A DNA stretch of 64,000 nucleotides from assembly GCF_006334915.2 (NCBI RefSeq), contig NZ_VDMA02000034.1, forward strand, positions 1 through 64,000, in the 5' to 3' direction. The notes beneath the pieces were generated by a model. The model made no database searches. It saw only the letters and a program-made list of their open reading frames with translations, and had not been told where the DNA came from. Positions 28,374 through 38,150 of this stretch are shown one piece after another. Both the position numbers and the translations under genes were made by a program. This DNA comes from Microbispora catharanthi (GTDB lineage: Bacteria > Actinomycetota > Actinomycetes > Streptosporangiales > Streptosporangiaceae). Positions within the stretch are counted from its first letter, which is position 1, and each line of letters opens with the position of its first letter.

Positions 28374-29759
28374 TCAGCTCTGGGAGACGATCGTGGCCAT
28401 CTTGTCGAGGGCGGCGATCGCCTCCGGCGGGTTGGCCACCTGGTCGGCCATGAACGCGAAGGTCAGCAACCGGCCCTCGGATGTGTACGCGATGCCCGCC
28501 AGGGTGTTCACCCCGTTCAAAGTGCCCGTCTTCGCGCGTACCAATCCGGCGCCGGCCTTCGATTCGGACTTCTCATAGCGATTGTGCAGAGTTCCGGTGA
28601 AATGCGCGATCGGCAGGCCGCTGATCAGCGAGTGGAGCTCCGGATGGGCGGGGGACGCCGCCACGGCCAGGATGTGGGCGAGGGCCGTCGGCGCGATTCT
28701 GTTCTTTGTGGACAGCCCGCTGCCGTCGTGGACCTCCACCCCGTCGGCCACGCCGAGGCGGGTGAGCACGCGCCCGACCGCCGTGGGCACGCCCTGGAAG
28801 GTGTGCGGGAGGCCCTCCTTGATGGCGGACTGCCGGGCGAGCGCCTCGGCGAGGTCGTTGTCACTGTGGGTGAGCATCCGCTCCACGAGCGCGTAGATCG
28901 GGCCGGACTCCACCCGAGCCAGCTCCTGCGCGGTGGGCGCCGCCTTGGCCGAGTCGACCCCCTTGCCCACCCTGATGCCGTTCTTCCTCAGCAGCGTGGC
29001 GAACGCGTCGGCGGTGGCCTGCGCCGGGTCCGGGTAGCGGGCGCCGTTGGCCGCCCGGCCCTCGTCCATCATGAGCGCGGACACCGGGGCGACGCTGCCC
29101 TCCGGGATGTACGTCGGCTTCCAGCCCGGCGCCGTCCGCGGCCCGTTGAACAGGGAGGCGTCGTACGACAGGTCCACCGAGGTGAGCTTCGCCGCCTTGA
29201 GCGCCTTGGCCGTGCTCGAGGCGAGCCGGGCGAGCGACGCGGGCCGCGGGTAGATCTCCTCCTGCTCGGCGGCGCTCGTCCGCGGGCCTGCCAGGGTCGG
29301 GTCGCCGCCGCCGACCAGGACGATCGATTTGGCGGAGGCCCCCCGCACGACCCGGGTGGCCAGGCGGGCGTCCGGCCCCACCGTGGCCAGCACCGTCAAC
29401 GCGGTGACGACCTTGGTGGTCGAGGCCGGGGTGATGGCGGTGCCCGAGCGGCCGTCGAAAATCGGCGTTCCCGTCGCGACGTCGAGCACGATCCCGGCCA
29501 CACTGCCGCCGAGGGCGGGGTCACCCATCGCAGCGGTGAGCCGGGTGGTCAAAGTACCCTTGGCGGGGAGAGCCCCGTCCCCCGCCGCGGCCAGAACCGG
29601 ACCCGCGGTCACCAGGGGGATCGGGGTCGGCTTCGGAGACGCGACCGGAGCCGGGGTCCTGTCGGCGTCATGGGTGATCAGATAAGTGCCCGCGAGGACG
29701 ACGAAGATCTGCAGCAGGGCGAGGGTGGCCACCACCATCCACCGCTCACGTCGCACCAC
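28374..29759 (-). CDS. dac: D-alanyl-D-alanine carboxypeptidase/endopeptidase (PBP4, DacB type)
   Basis: Low-molecular-weight class C penicillin-binding protein, 461 residues, that trims peptidoglycan stem peptides. An N-terminal hydrophobic helix (about 8-28) exports or anchors it. The three active-site motifs are present: STTK (Ser113-Lys116), HSDND as the SxN motif, and RAKTGTLNG as KTG. A Pro/Thr-rich linker follows the helix. GTG at 29759 with GAGGG 4 nt upstream. Divergent from ppa. Confidence 0.94.
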   Translation of the reverse strand: MVRRERWMVVATLALLQIFVVLAGTYLITHDADRTPAPVASPKPTPIPLVTAGPVLAAAGDGALPAKGTLTTRLTAAMGDPALGGSVAGIVLDVATGTPIFDGRSGTAITPASTTKVVTALTVLATVGPDARLATRVVRGASAKSIVLVGGGDPTLAGPRTSAAEQEEIYPRPASLARLASSTAKALKAAKLTSVDLSYDASLFNGPRTAPGWKPTYIPEGSVAPVSALMMDEGRAANGARYPDPAQATADAFATLLRKNGIRVGKGVDSAKAAPTAQELARVESGPIYALVERMLTHSDNDLAEALARQSAIKEGLPHTFQGVPTAVGRVLTRLGVADGVEVHDGSGLSTKNRIAPTALAHILAVAASPAHPELHSLISGLPIAHFTGTLHNRYEKSESKAGAGLVRAKTGTLNGVNTLAGIAYTSEGRLLTFAFMADQVANPPEAIAALDKMATIVSQS

Positions 29760-29845
29760 TACACCCTCATTTCGCGCCGACCTTGACCACGCCTACGAGA
29801 CATTAACGCCAGCCCGGGAGACCGGGGACTCATGCGGAGGAACGA

Positions 29846-30349
29846 GTGGAGTTCGACGTTGTCGTTGAGATCCCCAAGGGACAACGGAACAAGTACGAGG
29901 TTGACCACAAGACCGGCCGCATACGTCTGGATCGCCTGCTCTTCACGTCCACCCAGTACCCCGCCGACTACGGGTTCATCGAGAACACCCTCGGCGAGGA
30001 CGGGGACCCGCTCGACGCGCTCGTCCTGCTCCAGGAGCCGACCTTTCCCGGTTGCCTGATCCGCTGCCGCGCTGTCGGGATGTTCCGGATGACCGACGAG
30101 AAGGGCGGCGACGACAAGGTCCTGTGCGTTCCGGCGACCGATCCGCGGATGGAGCACATCCGCGACATCCACCACGTCGCCGAGTTCGACCGGCTGGAGA
30201 TCCAGCACTTCTTCGAGGTCTACAAGGACCTGGAGCCCGGCAAGTCGGTCGAGGGCGCCAACTGGGTCGGCCGTGTCGAGGCGGAGGCCGAGATCGTCGC
30301 CAGCATCGAGCGCTTCCAGGAGACCGAGCACCACGACGAGGAGCACTGA
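29846..30349 (+). CDS. ppa: inorganic pyrophosphatase (family I)
   Basis: Hydrolyses pyrophosphate, pulling biosynthetic reactions forward. 167 residues; [39 protein letters not shown] (metal-binding aspartates) and [14 protein letters not shown] are family hallmarks. GTG start at 29846 with GGAGG 4-8 nt upstream. It shares an 86-bp promoter region with the divergent dac gene, the standard actinobacterial layout. Confidence 0.97.
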   Translation: MEFDVVVEIPKGQRNKYEVDHKTGRIRLDRLLFTSTQYPADYGFIENTLGEDGDPLDALVLLQEPTFPGCLIRCRAVGMFRMTDEKGGDDKVLCVPATDPRMEHIRDIHHVAEFDRLEIQHFFEVYKDLEPGKSVEGANWVGRVEAEAEIVASIERFQETEHHDEEH

Positions 30350-30432
30350 GTCAGGGAGTGTCCCGCGGATCTTGCCGTGGCGAGGCGCCGGCTGGGCGAC
30401 CGCGGTAGGCGGAAGATCCATGGGGCGCGCCC

Positions 30433-31587
30433 CTAGCCTGGCCGGGTGGCGCCGACCAGATCGTGGCGCCAGATGGGCGAGATGCGCACCACGTCCCCCG
30501 TCTGGGGGGCGTGGACCATCATGCCGCGCCCGATGTAGATGCCCACGTGATGGATGTCGCCGGGGTTCCGGCTCAACCGGCCGTAGAAGATGAGGTCGCC
30601 GGTGCGCAGTTCCTTGAGCGGGACGTGCCGTCCCGACGTCCACTGCGTGCCGGTCCAGTGATCGAGTGACACCCCGGCCCGCTGCCAGGCCCGCATCGTC
30701 AGCCCCGAGCAGTCGAACCCCGACGGGCCTGCGGCGGCCCACACGTACGGCTTGCCGATCTGTTTGAGCGCCCACTGGGCGGCCATCTCACCGGGTCCCG
30801 ACCCGAACCGCCCGGTCCAGGCCGGCACCGCCAGGCTCCTGCGCGCGGGGAGCGCCGCCCCCCTGGCCTTGCTCCTCGCCTGTTTCAGCTCGTCGACGCG
30901 GTCGCGGGCGGCCTCCAGCCGTTTGGAGATCTCCGCTTTCTCCTGCTCGATCCGTTTGGTCTGTTCGAGCTGTTCCTCGACGGCCCGCTGTGCCGCGTCC
31001 TTCGCCTGTCGCACCTCGTCGGCGCTGCGCGACTGGTCGGAGTAGGCACGGGCCGCCTGTTCTCGGAGGATCTCGAAGACCTGTTGCGCGTCTTTCAGCC
31101 GTTCCAGCGAAGCGGTCTGTTCGTCGCCGAGCTGTGTCAGCATGCTGGCTCTTCGCAGGAAGCCGTGCACGTCGCCGATACCGCCGAGCATGGCCGCGGC
31201 GGGCGGTGACAGCCGCACCCCGCCGTATCCCTCGGCCACCCTCGCCGCCACCTCGCCGCGCAGCCGGGCGACCTGGTCGGACGCTTGGCGGACCCGCCGC
31301 GCCGACTGCTCGTACGCGGCACGCGCCTGCTCGAGCTGGACGAGTTGCCCGTTGTACGACTCCACGAGCCGCTCGGCCTCGGTGTTCAGCGCCTCTCGAC
31401 GGGCCTGCGCGACCGCGAGGTCGGCCTCGGCTTCGCCCAGTTCCCGTGCGCGTTCCTGCACCTGCTGGCGTGCCTTGGCGACGTCCTTCGCGGACGGTTT
31501 CGGATCGGCTCCCGCCGGGGCTCCGAAGGTCAGGACGAGACTTGACCCGAGCCCGGCGACCAGCCCCGACGCTCTGAGGAGTGGCAA
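30433..31587 (-). CDS. secreted NlpC/P60 peptidoglycan endopeptidase with long coiled coil
   Basis: A 384-residue paralogue of the gene at 2022. Signal peptide in residues 1-27 (cleavage near GAPAGADP), a coiled coil from about 35 to 235 (ARQQVQERARELGEAEADL and on), an Ala/Arg-rich linker, then the P60 domain with FDCSGL (Cys293), HHVGIYIGRG and MVHAPQTGDVV. The start is TTG at 31587 with AGGGG 6 nt upstream. No c-di-AMP aptamer fits in the 103-bp gap upstream, so it is controlled differently from its paralogue. The adjacent membrane-tethered sigma gene may be related to wall control. Confidence 0.92.
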   Translation of the reverse strand: MPLLRASGLVAGLGSSLVLTFGAPAGADPKPSAKDVAKARQQVQERARELGEAEADLAVAQARREALNTEAERLVESYNGQLVQLEQARAAYEQSARRVRQASDQVARLRGEVAARVAEGYGGVRLSPPAAAMLGGIGDVHGFLRRASMLTQLGDEQTASLERLKDAQQVFEILREQAARAYSDQSRSADEVRQAKDAAQRAVEEQLEQTKRIEQEKAEISKRLEAARDRVDELKQARSKARGAALPARRSLAVPAWTGRFGSGPGEMAAQWALKQIGKPYVWAAAGPSGFDCSGLTMRAWQRAGVSLDHWTGTQWTSGRHVPLKELRTGDLIFYGRLSRNPGDIHHVGIYIGRGMMVHAPQTGDVVRISPIWRHDLVGATRPG

Positions 31588-31690
31588 TTCCTTCCCCTTC
31601 CCTGCTCCACTCCCCTCACTTCCCGGCGACTACTCTCCGTACACATCTAAGTTACGCCCTGTAATCAACCTATGTGGTAGGTCGTCCCGT

Positions 31691-33658
31691 TTAGACAGGG
31701 AAAGCGCCTCCGGGCCCTCCGGAGCTTCCGCTCGCGGGGTCGCCGGAAGTGCCACGACGCTCCGTTCCGCGCTCGGAGCCTCCGTCCCGGACTCCTCCGG
31801 GTACGCCCGGCAGGGAGCCGTCCCGGCCGGGGCGGCCGGGACCCGGACCGTCGCGGCGCGAGCCGTCGCGGCGCCAGCCGTCCTGGCCGGGGCCGCCGGG
31901 ACGGGCGTGCCGCGACGGTCCGCCGTCTCCGGCGCCCTGCCCCCTCCAGCCTGAGGCGTCCTGCGGCCTCCCACCGGCTTCGGCGTTCTGCGCCCTCCCG
32001 CCGCCTCCGGCGTTCTGTGCCTCGTGCCTGGCGCCGTGTCCGCCGCGCCACGGCGGTAGGGCCGTGGGCCCGCCGTCGTCGCCCGAGGGCTTGCGGGAGG
32101 GCGCGGGAGTCGGCGGGCACTCCCTGTGGGGACGGGGATGGTGCTGGTGGTCACGCCAGGGCGGACGGTGTCCCGGCCAGTGCGCCGGAGGCGGTCCGCC
32201 CCGGGGCGGCCAGCCCGGGCCGGGGCCGCCGGACCCGTGTCCACCAGAACCGGGCCAGCCGGAACCCGGCCCACCAGAACCCGGCCCCCCGGAGCCGGTG
32301 CCGCCGGGGGTGGGCTCCTCGCCCGGCTCGGTGCCGGGGCTGCTGGGGGTGCCGGGGGTGATGGTGGGCGTGGGCGTCGGGCCGGACGGCGAGGTGCCCG
32401 GACCCTGCGAGGAGGGGGCGCCTGTAGGGCGCCCGGACGGCTTCCCGTGCGGGGCGGGACGGTGCGGCCGGCCGGCGGAGGGCGGCACGGGTGCGGGCAG
32501 GGGCGCCGGGCGCGGCAGGGCGACCGGCCTCGCGGGAACCACGGGCACGACCGGCTCGGCCAGTTCCCGGGAGACCGAAGGCACGGGGGAGCGCCCGCCG
32601 ACCCCGTCGACCTCGTCCGACGACCCCTCCGGGGAGGCGGTGCCGCCGGACGGGCCGGCCGGAGCCTCCGCCGTGGGGAGCCGGAGCGGGGCGATCGTGT
32701 CGGCGGCCCGCTCGCGCAGGTCCCCGGCGAACTGGGCGAACACGAGCGCGATCGTCGCCACCGCCGCCAGGGCGGCCACGGCGCCCGCCACCGCCTGCGC
32801 CAGCCTGCCCTCGCGGCGACCGGCCCTCGGGAAGCCCCCGGCGTTTAGCCCGCCGACGCGCTTGGCGACGTACCGCCGATAGGGGACGAGTTCGGGGTCG
32901 ATGAAGCTGCTGAGCACCCGCACCCGCAGCGTCTCCGGCAGAGCGATCTGAGGGAGCAGACCGAACACCTTGGCCGGGGAGATCTGCCTGACGCGCTGGC
33001 GCGCGCAGGTCTCGCACCGCGCGAGGTGCCGGGTGAGCTGGGCCCGCGCCTGCGCGGTGAGCTCTCCCGTGAACCCCGCGAGGATGGCGGACGCCCGCGG
33101 GCAGTCGTGGGTCGCACGCCTGGCCAGGATCTCGACGGTCACCGTCTCACGCAGGCGTTCCGTGGCCGCGTCGAGGAGCGCCTCGGCGTACCGCTCGGCC
33201 GTGCCGAGCACCCCGGCCAGGTCCTGGCCGGTCATCCCGTGCCGGGCGGCCAGTTCGAGCACCTCCCGATCCTCGGCCGACAGCGCCCCCACGGCGCTGC
33301 TCGCGACGAGGCGCAGGTCGGCCTCGGCGCCTTCGGCCGTGACGCCGGGGAAGGGCACGGTCGCGACGGGGACCGGCCCGGTCTCCGGCCCGTCCTCCTC
33401 TTCCGGCGTGCGGCGGCGCATGCACTCGCCGCGGGCCAGGGCGTACAGCCAGGGGCGGAACCTGTCCGGGTCGGCCAGCGAGCCGACGAGGGCCTCCGCG
33501 GCGATCAGGGTGTCGCGCAGCGCGACCTGGGCGGCGTCGGGCCCGGCCAGCAACGTGCGGCAGTACCGGTAGAGATTGCCCGCATATGTGTCATAAAGGG
33601 CGGCCAGCGCTCCCGGATCCCGGGCCCGCAACGCCTCGACCAGGACGCCATCATTCAT
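31691..33658 (-). CDS. ECF sigma factor fused to zinc anti-sigma motif, membrane helix and Pro/Gly-rich tail
   Basis: A 655-residue frame. Residues 1-90 are sigma region 2 (ARDPGALAALYDTYAGNLYRY, FRPWLYALARGECMRRR) and 125-170 sigma region 4 (LSAEDREVLELAARHGMTGQ). Residues 186-218 hold Cys186 and HLARCETC (His211, Cys215, Cys218), the H-x3-C-x2-C pattern of zinc anti-sigma domains. A single membrane helix follows at about 287-310. The remaining 345 residues are Pro, Gly, Ser and Arg-rich and presumably outside the membrane. This reads as a sigma factor carrying its own membrane-bound inhibitor, released perhaps by proteolysis (inference). ATG at 33658 without a ribosome site; TACTCT lies 7 nt upstream. 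Confidence 0.82.
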   Translation of the reverse strand: MNDGVLVEALRARDPGALAALYDTYAGNLYRYCRTLLAGPDAAQVALRDTLIAAEALVGSLADPDRFRPWLYALARGECMRRRTPEEEDGPETGPVPVATVPFPGVTAEGAEADLRLVASSAVGALSAEDREVLELAARHGMTGQDLAGVLGTAERYAEALLDAATERLRETVTVEILARRATHDCPRASAILAGFTGELTAQARAQLTRHLARCETCARQRVRQISPAKVFGLLPQIALPETLRVRVLSSFIDPELVPYRRYVAKRVGGLNAGGFPRAGRREGRLAQAVAGAVAALAAVATIALVFAQFAGDLRERAADTIAPLRLPTAEAPAGPSGGTASPEGSSDEVDGVGGRSPVPSVSRELAEPVVPVVPARPVALPRPAPLPAPVPPSAGRPHRPAPHGKPSGRPTGAPSSQGPGTSPSGPTPTPTITPGTPSSPGTEPGEEPTPGGTGSGGPGSGGPGSGWPGSGGHGSGGPGPGWPPRGGPPPAHWPGHRPPWRDHQHHPRPHRECPPTPAPSRKPSGDDGGPTALPPWRGGHGARHEAQNAGGGGRAQNAEAGGRPQDASGWRGQGAGDGGPSRHARPGGPGQDGWRRDGSRRDGPGPGRPGRDGSLPGVPGGVRDGGSERGTERRGTSGDPASGSSGGPGGAFPV

Positions 33659-33846
33659 ATAACTGAGAGTAAATGCTCAGTAACTCCCCGCTCCACCCAT
33701 TCAGGTGAAGTCACGTTCCTACATCGTCGGTTTTTACCTCTGCCATCCAGTTAATTTGCCGGAGTTCGCCGCTTTATTAGGTGACTAATCGCGAAAAATC
33801 CGGCCCGCATAGAGGACGCCGTGCACGACGCCGTACGGACGCGCTG

Positions 33847-34944
33847 TCACTCCCTGACGGCCATTCCCACCTCGGCGCAGCCACGGGTGAGCGCGTCGAG
33901 GCCGAAGGCGTCCACGGGTCCCAGGGCACCGGTGCCGTGCACGCCCTCGGCAAGCGCCGTCGTCGCCGCCCAGGCCAGCACGCCGGCCGTGAACTCGTAC
34001 GGGTCGCCTCCGGTCAGGTGGACGGCGGCCAGCCGGCGGCCTCCCGCGTCGTACGCCTCGGCGACGATGCTCGACGACACGCCCGCCCCGGCCGGCGCGC
34101 CGCCCCCGCCCGTACGGAGCACCCGGTCGGCCAGCGCCTCGGTCGCCCGCCGGATCCCCGGCAGCGCGGCGATGGCGGGGGCCGCCTTGGCCAGCACGCC
34201 CGCGACCCTGGTCAGCCCGCCCAGCCAGCCGAGGTAGACGTTCACCTCGCGCAGGCCGGGATGCGCGGGCGGCAGCGTGAAGTGCTCGGAGGCGCCGATG
34301 GACAGGCCGTGCCGCACGCGGCCGTCCACGAGGAACTTCCGGGTGCGGCCGTGCTCGGGGACGATGCGGCCCTCGCGGAAGCCGTACATCGGCTCGAGGA
34401 CCATTCCCAGCGCCGAGGCGCGGGTCCCGGCGCTCGCGCGACGCGCCATGCCGCCCTCCACGAAGTAGCCGACGTCCACACGGACGGCCCCCGGCCCGGC
34501 CTTGCGCAGGGCCAGGGCCGCGGCGAGGTTGCCGGGCACGTAGTCGTACCCGAAGGCGGTGATCAGGGCCGCGCCCCGGGCCGCCGCGGCGGGGCCGTAC
34601 CGCTGGAAGATCCGCTTGATGAACGTGGGCTCTCCGGTGGTGTCGAAGTAGACCGCGCCCGCCTCGGTCGCGGCGGCGACCGAGGCCTCTCCCCACCGGA
34701 CGAACGGGCCGACGGTCGAGATCAGCACGTCGCCCGGCGCGACGATCCTGCGTACGGACTCGGGGCGACCGACGTCGGCGACCGCGGTGGGCAGGTCGCC
34801 GCCCAACGCGTCGGCGAGGGCGGTGAGCCTCGTCTGGTCCCGCCCGGCCAGCAGCGGCCGGGCCCCGCGCGCGGCGAGCGCCTCGGCGGTGAGCCTGCCG
34901 GTGAAGCCGGTGGCTCCGAACAGCACGATCCTGGGGATGGCCAT
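33847..34944 (-). CDS. saccharopine dehydrogenase-like / trans-acting enoyl reductase family protein
   Basis: A 365-residue NAD(P)-binding protein: IVLFGATGFTGRLTAEALAA (residues 5-24) begins the Rossmann fold, and STVGPFVRWGEASVAAATEA with YFDTTGEPTFIKR is typical of the group that includes the mycobacterial phthiocerol-lipid enoyl reductase Rv2953. Substrate here unknown. ATG at 34944; an upstream in-frame GTG is less likely. It runs on the same strand as the upstream lipoprotein gene with a 47-bp gap. Confidence 0.82.
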   Translation of the reverse strand: MAIPRIVLFGATGFTGRLTAEALAARGARPLLAGRDQTRLTALADALGGDLPTAVADVGRPESVRRIVAPGDVLISTVGPFVRWGEASVAAATEAGAVYFDTTGEPTFIKRIFQRYGPAAAARGAALITAFGYDYVPGNLAAALALRKAGPGAVRVDVGYFVEGGMARRASAGTRASALGMVLEPMYGFREGRIVPEHGRTRKFLVDGRVRHGLSIGASEHFTLPPAHPGLREVNVYLGWLGGLTRVAGVLAKAAPAIAALPGIRRATEALADRVLRTGGGGAPAGAGVSSSIVAEAYDAGGRRLAAVHLTGGDPYEFTAGVLAWAATTALAEGVHGTGALGPVDAFGLDALTRGCAEVGMAVRE

Positions 34945-34991
34945 CCCGCTACGGTAACCCGCCTGTCCTGTCAAGATCGGCAGTGGGCCGC

Positions 34992-35783
34992 TCACTGGCG
35001 CCGGTCGTTGGGCGGTGGATATCCGCGGTCCTTGACGAACGGCTCCGTCGTCGGCGCGACCGTGTGCAGCGGAACGGCTCCGGCCTGGGCCAGGTCCTCG
35101 TACGTCTTGGCGGTCGAGCCCCAGGTCGTGGCCTGCACGTCGGTCGCGCCGACCGGCCCCTGCACGCCCTCGACGGTGATGACGAACCTGCTCCTGGCCC
35201 CCGGCCGTACGTCGTCCACGAACGACGTCGCCCCGCCGACGAGCTTGCCCGCCGCGTCACGCAACAGGGCCGTGACGGCGAGCCCGCCGGCGGGCTTGCG
35301 GAACGGGTCGAGCACGTAGCCGGTGACGAGGTAGGACCCGTTCGTCAGCTTGTCGGTGCGGACGTCCGAGATCGGGAACTTGAGGAACGCCGACGGGACG
35401 CGCGGAATGGACCGCCATGAGGCGGGACGGTAGTCGATCTTCACGCGCACCGGCTGGGCGTGGCTCGTGACCTGGCCGCTGAAGGCCAGCGGGCGGCCGG
35501 GCGGCACCGCGTCCAGCGGCTGCTCCTGATGGACGACCTCCTTGCCGGCGGCGTCCACGGCCGTGATCACGGCGACGGCGTTCTCCCCGAAATGCCAGCG
35601 GTTGGGGTTGCTCAGCACCCCCGCCCAGGTCACCGCGTATCCGGCCCCCGAGCGCACGATCGAGGACACCTGCTCCTTGAGGGCCAGCGGTTGCGGGCCC
35701 TCCTGCTTGTCTTCCCTCGCGCACGACGCCATCGCCAGCGCGGCGAGGGCGAGTGCGACGGTCATGTGGCAACGTCGCGTCAC
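34992..35783 (-). CDS. lipoprotein of unknown function
   Basis: A 263-residue secreted lipoprotein. MTRRCHMTVALALAALAMASC is a signal peptide with the lipobox ending in Cys21. The mature part is predicted all-beta: FSGQVTSHAQPVRVKI and VTGYVLDPFRKPAGG look like immunoglobulin-like strands of substrate-binding or FxLYD-like proteins, without a clear match. The C-terminus is Pro-rich. The GTG at 35783 is preferred over ATG at 35765 because only the longer form has positive charges before the hydrophobic core. Confidence 0.7.
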   Translation of the reverse strand: MTRRCHMTVALALAALAMASCAREDKQEGPQPLALKEQVSSIVRSGAGYAVTWAGVLSNPNRWHFGENAVAVITAVDAAGKEVVHQEQPLDAVPPGRPLAFSGQVTSHAQPVRVKIDYRPASWRSIPRVPSAFLKFPISDVRTDKLTNGSYLVTGYVLDPFRKPAGGLAVTALLRDAAGKLVGGATSFVDDVRPGARSRFVITVEGVQGPVGATDVQATTWGSTAKTYEDLAQAGAVPLHTVAPTTEPFVKDRGYPPPNDRRQ

Positions 35784-35857
35784 TTAGCCGTCATAACCGC
35801 TGAATGGGACGCCGCCTCCGGGACACGCGCGCTCCCGCCGGTATCTTTACCGGCGGT

Positions 35858-37468
35858 CTATCGCGGGCGGACCACGCGTGTCTCGTCCCAGACCGGATCG
35901 GGCGACTCGTACACCCGCCCGTCGGAGCCGAAGACCAGGTAGCGGTCGAAGTCGGCCGCGAACCAGCGGTCGTGCGTCACCGCCAGCACGGTGCCCTCGA
36001 AGGCGTCCAGGCCCTGCTGCAGGGCCTCGGCGCTGGCCAGGTCGAGGTTGTCGGTCGGCTCGTCAAGCAGCAGCAGCGTGGCGCCGGACAGTTCGAGCAG
36101 CAGGATCTGCAGGCGGGCCTGCTGGCCGCCCGACAGCGTCTCGAACCGCTGCTCGGCGACCCGGCCGGCGAGTTCGTAGCGGGCCAGGGCCTTCATCGCC
36201 TCGTTCTTCAGCCGGGCGTGCTCGGTCATGACGATCTCGCAGGGCGTACGGCCGAGCAGTTCGGGCCGGGCGTGGGTCTGGGCGAAGTGCCCGGGGACGA
36301 CCCGTGCGCCGAGCCGCATCGTGCCCGAGTGACGCACGTCCTCCCCCGCCAGCAGCCGCAGAAAGTGCGACTTGCCCGAGCCGTTCGAGCCGAGCACGGC
36401 GACCCGCTCGCCATACCAGACCTCCAGGTCGAAGGGCTTCATGAGGCCGGTCAGCTCCAGGCCCTCACACATCACCGCACGCTTGCCGGTGCGTCCGCCG
36501 CGCAGCCGCATGCTGATGACCTGGTCCTTCGGCGCGACCTCCGGCGGCCCGGCCTCCTCGAACCGGCGCAGCCGGGTCTGGGCGGCGTGGTAGGCCGGGG
36601 CCATGCCGTCGTTGTAGGTGGCCTTCTGTTTGAGCATGACCACCAGGCGTTTGAGCTTGGCGTGCTCCTCGTCCCAGCGCCTGCGCAGCTCGTCGAGCCG
36701 CTCGTTGCGCTCCCGCCGCGCCTCTGCGTACGTTGCGAAGCCACCGCCGTGGATCCAGACGTTGCCGGACTCGACCGTGACGATCCGGTCGGCGGCGTTG
36801 GCGAGCAGCTGCCGGTCGTGGGAGACCAGCAGCACGGTCTTGGGCGTCTCGCGCAGCGCCGTCTCCAGCCACACCTTGCCCGGCACGTCGAGGTAGTTGT
36901 CGGGCTCGTCGAGCAGCAGCACCTGGTCGGGCCCGCGCAGCAGCGCCTCCAGCACCAGCCGCTTCTGCTCGCCGCCGGACAGCGTGGCGACCTCGCGATA
37001 CTTCACCCTGTCGTACGGCGTGCCGAGGGCGGCCATCGCGCAGGCGTCCCAGAGCACCTCGATGTCGTAGCCCCCGGCGTCGGTGTAGTCGGTGATCGCC
37101 TGGGCGTACCGCATCTGGGTCTTCTCGTCGTCGCGCTCCATCATCGCGAGCTCGGCGGCGTCCAACCGTTCCGCCGCCGTCCTGACCCGTTCCGGCGCGA
37201 CGCTGAGCAGCAGGTCCTGGACCGTACGTCCGTCCCGGATGTTGCCGACGAACTGCCGCATCACGCCGAGACCGCCCGAATGGGCCAGCGTGCCCTCGAC
37301 CGGCTGGAGATCGCCCGCGATCATCCGGAGCAGGGTCGTCTTGCCCGCGCCGTTCGGGCCGACCAGGGCCGCCTTGACGCCCTCCCCCACTCGGAACGAG
37401 ACGTCGCTCAGGAGCATCCTGCCGTCCGGCAGCACATGCGTCAGATGCCCGACCTCGACATGCCCCAC
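35858..37468 (-). CDS. ABC-F family ATPase
   Basis: A soluble 536-residue protein with two ABC domains and no membrane part, so an ABC-F factor acting on the ribosome. Domain 1: GPNGAGKTTL, LSGGEQKRLVLEALL, LLLDEPDNYLD. Domain 2: GSNGSGKSHFL, LSGGQQARLQILLLEL, LLLDEPTDNLDL. The linker (about residues 250-330) is charged and helical, as in the P-site tRNA interaction motif. Members give antibiotic protection or rescue stalled ribosomes; which applies here is not visible. GTG at 37468 with AAGGGG upstream. Transcribed alone. Confidence 0.93.
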   Translation of the reverse strand: MGHVEVGHLTHVLPDGRMLLSDVSFRVGEGVKAALVGPNGAGKTTLLRMIAGDLQPVEGTLAHSGGLGVMRQFVGNIRDGRTVQDLLLSVAPERVRTAAERLDAAELAMMERDDEKTQMRYAQAITDYTDAGGYDIEVLWDACAMAALGTPYDRVKYREVATLSGGEQKRLVLEALLRGPDQVLLLDEPDNYLDVPGKVWLETALRETPKTVLLVSHDRQLLANAADRIVTVESGNVWIHGGGFATYAEARRERNERLDELRRRWDEEHAKLKRLVVMLKQKATYNDGMAPAYHAAQTRLRRFEEAGPPEVAPKDQVISMRLRGGRTGKRAVMCEGLELTGLMKPFDLEVWYGERVAVLGSNGSGKSHFLRLLAGEDVRHSGTMRLGARVVPGHFAQTHARPELLGRTPCEIVMTEHARLKNEAMKALARYELAGRVAEQRFETLSGGQQARLQILLLELSGATLLLLDEPTDNLDLASAEALQQGLDAFEGTVLAVTHDRWFAADFDRYLVFGSDGRVYESPDPVWDETRVVRPR

Positions 37469-37719
37469 GTGCCGCCCCTTCCAGATTTCCCGGAGAGGCT
37501 ACCTGCCGCTCACCACACCGGGCACGCCATTTTTCCGCCGTCACGACGGCCTGCGGGCCCGGAACATCGGCATCGTGAACCATTCCGGAGGCGGCCGGTA
37601 ATAACGGGTGCAGGACCTGCCCTCCCTCGCACCCCACCCCTCCCACGTCAAGGTGCCCTGCTGACGGTTCGCCCCGCCGCGTGCGGGAACCATGCGGCGG
37701 AGACGTGAGGAGGCGGGCG

Positions 37720-38016
37720 ATGCCGCGTGGGGAGCCTTCGGTGGCCGCGTCGGGCGAGTGGCGGGACGAGGACGGCGTACGCAAGCCCGCGGGCGAGGCG
37801 CACGCCTGGTGGCCCGGCGCCAACCAGACCGTGTGCGGGCTCGCGCTCAGCCGGTCGCGGCTGCACCGGTTCCACCACGTCCCGTGGCCGGACGCGTTCC
37901 CCGAGTCGGGCGGGGCGGCCGACGAGGTGCGGAGGGTCTGTCCCCGCTGCCGGGCCGCGACGGGGAAGGGCCAGAACCAGGGTCGGCTCTGGCAGCGGAC
38001 CTCGCCCCGGCCCTGA
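37720..38016 (+). CDS. small zinc-ribbon-like protein
   Basis: A 98-residue protein, ATG with GGAGG 7 nt upstream. The central segment AHAWWPGANQTVCGLALSRS and the C-terminal EVRRVCPRCRAATG give CxxC plus upstream Cys/His residues that could bind one zinc. Similar small proteins occur in other actinomycetes without known function (recalled pattern, not searched). It may start from an earlier ATG at 37692 in another frame, but that lacks these motifs. Confidence 0.62.
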   Translation: MPRGEPSVAASGEWRDEDGVRKPAGEAHAWWPGANQTVCGLALSRSRLHRFHHVPWPDAFPESGGAADEVRRVCPRCRAATGKGQNQGRLWQRTSPRP

Positions 38017-38150
38017 GATCCGGCCCTGAGACCCGGCCCTGGGATCTGGTGTCCGATCTTTTCCACAGTCCCGGAATCTCTTGACCTGGTGGCGAATCGC
38101 CCGGAAATAGCCTGGCTTTTCAGGGGATTTCCGAGTCAAAGGGGCCGGAT

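Noticed and set aside
33781-35319. Long plus-strand frame opposite the reductase and lipoprotein genes
   Set aside because: Low-complexity Arg/Gly/His translation, crosses two real genes and an intergenic gap.
35765-35783. Shorter start for the lipoprotein
   Set aside because: It would remove all positive charges before the hydrophobic core of the signal peptide.
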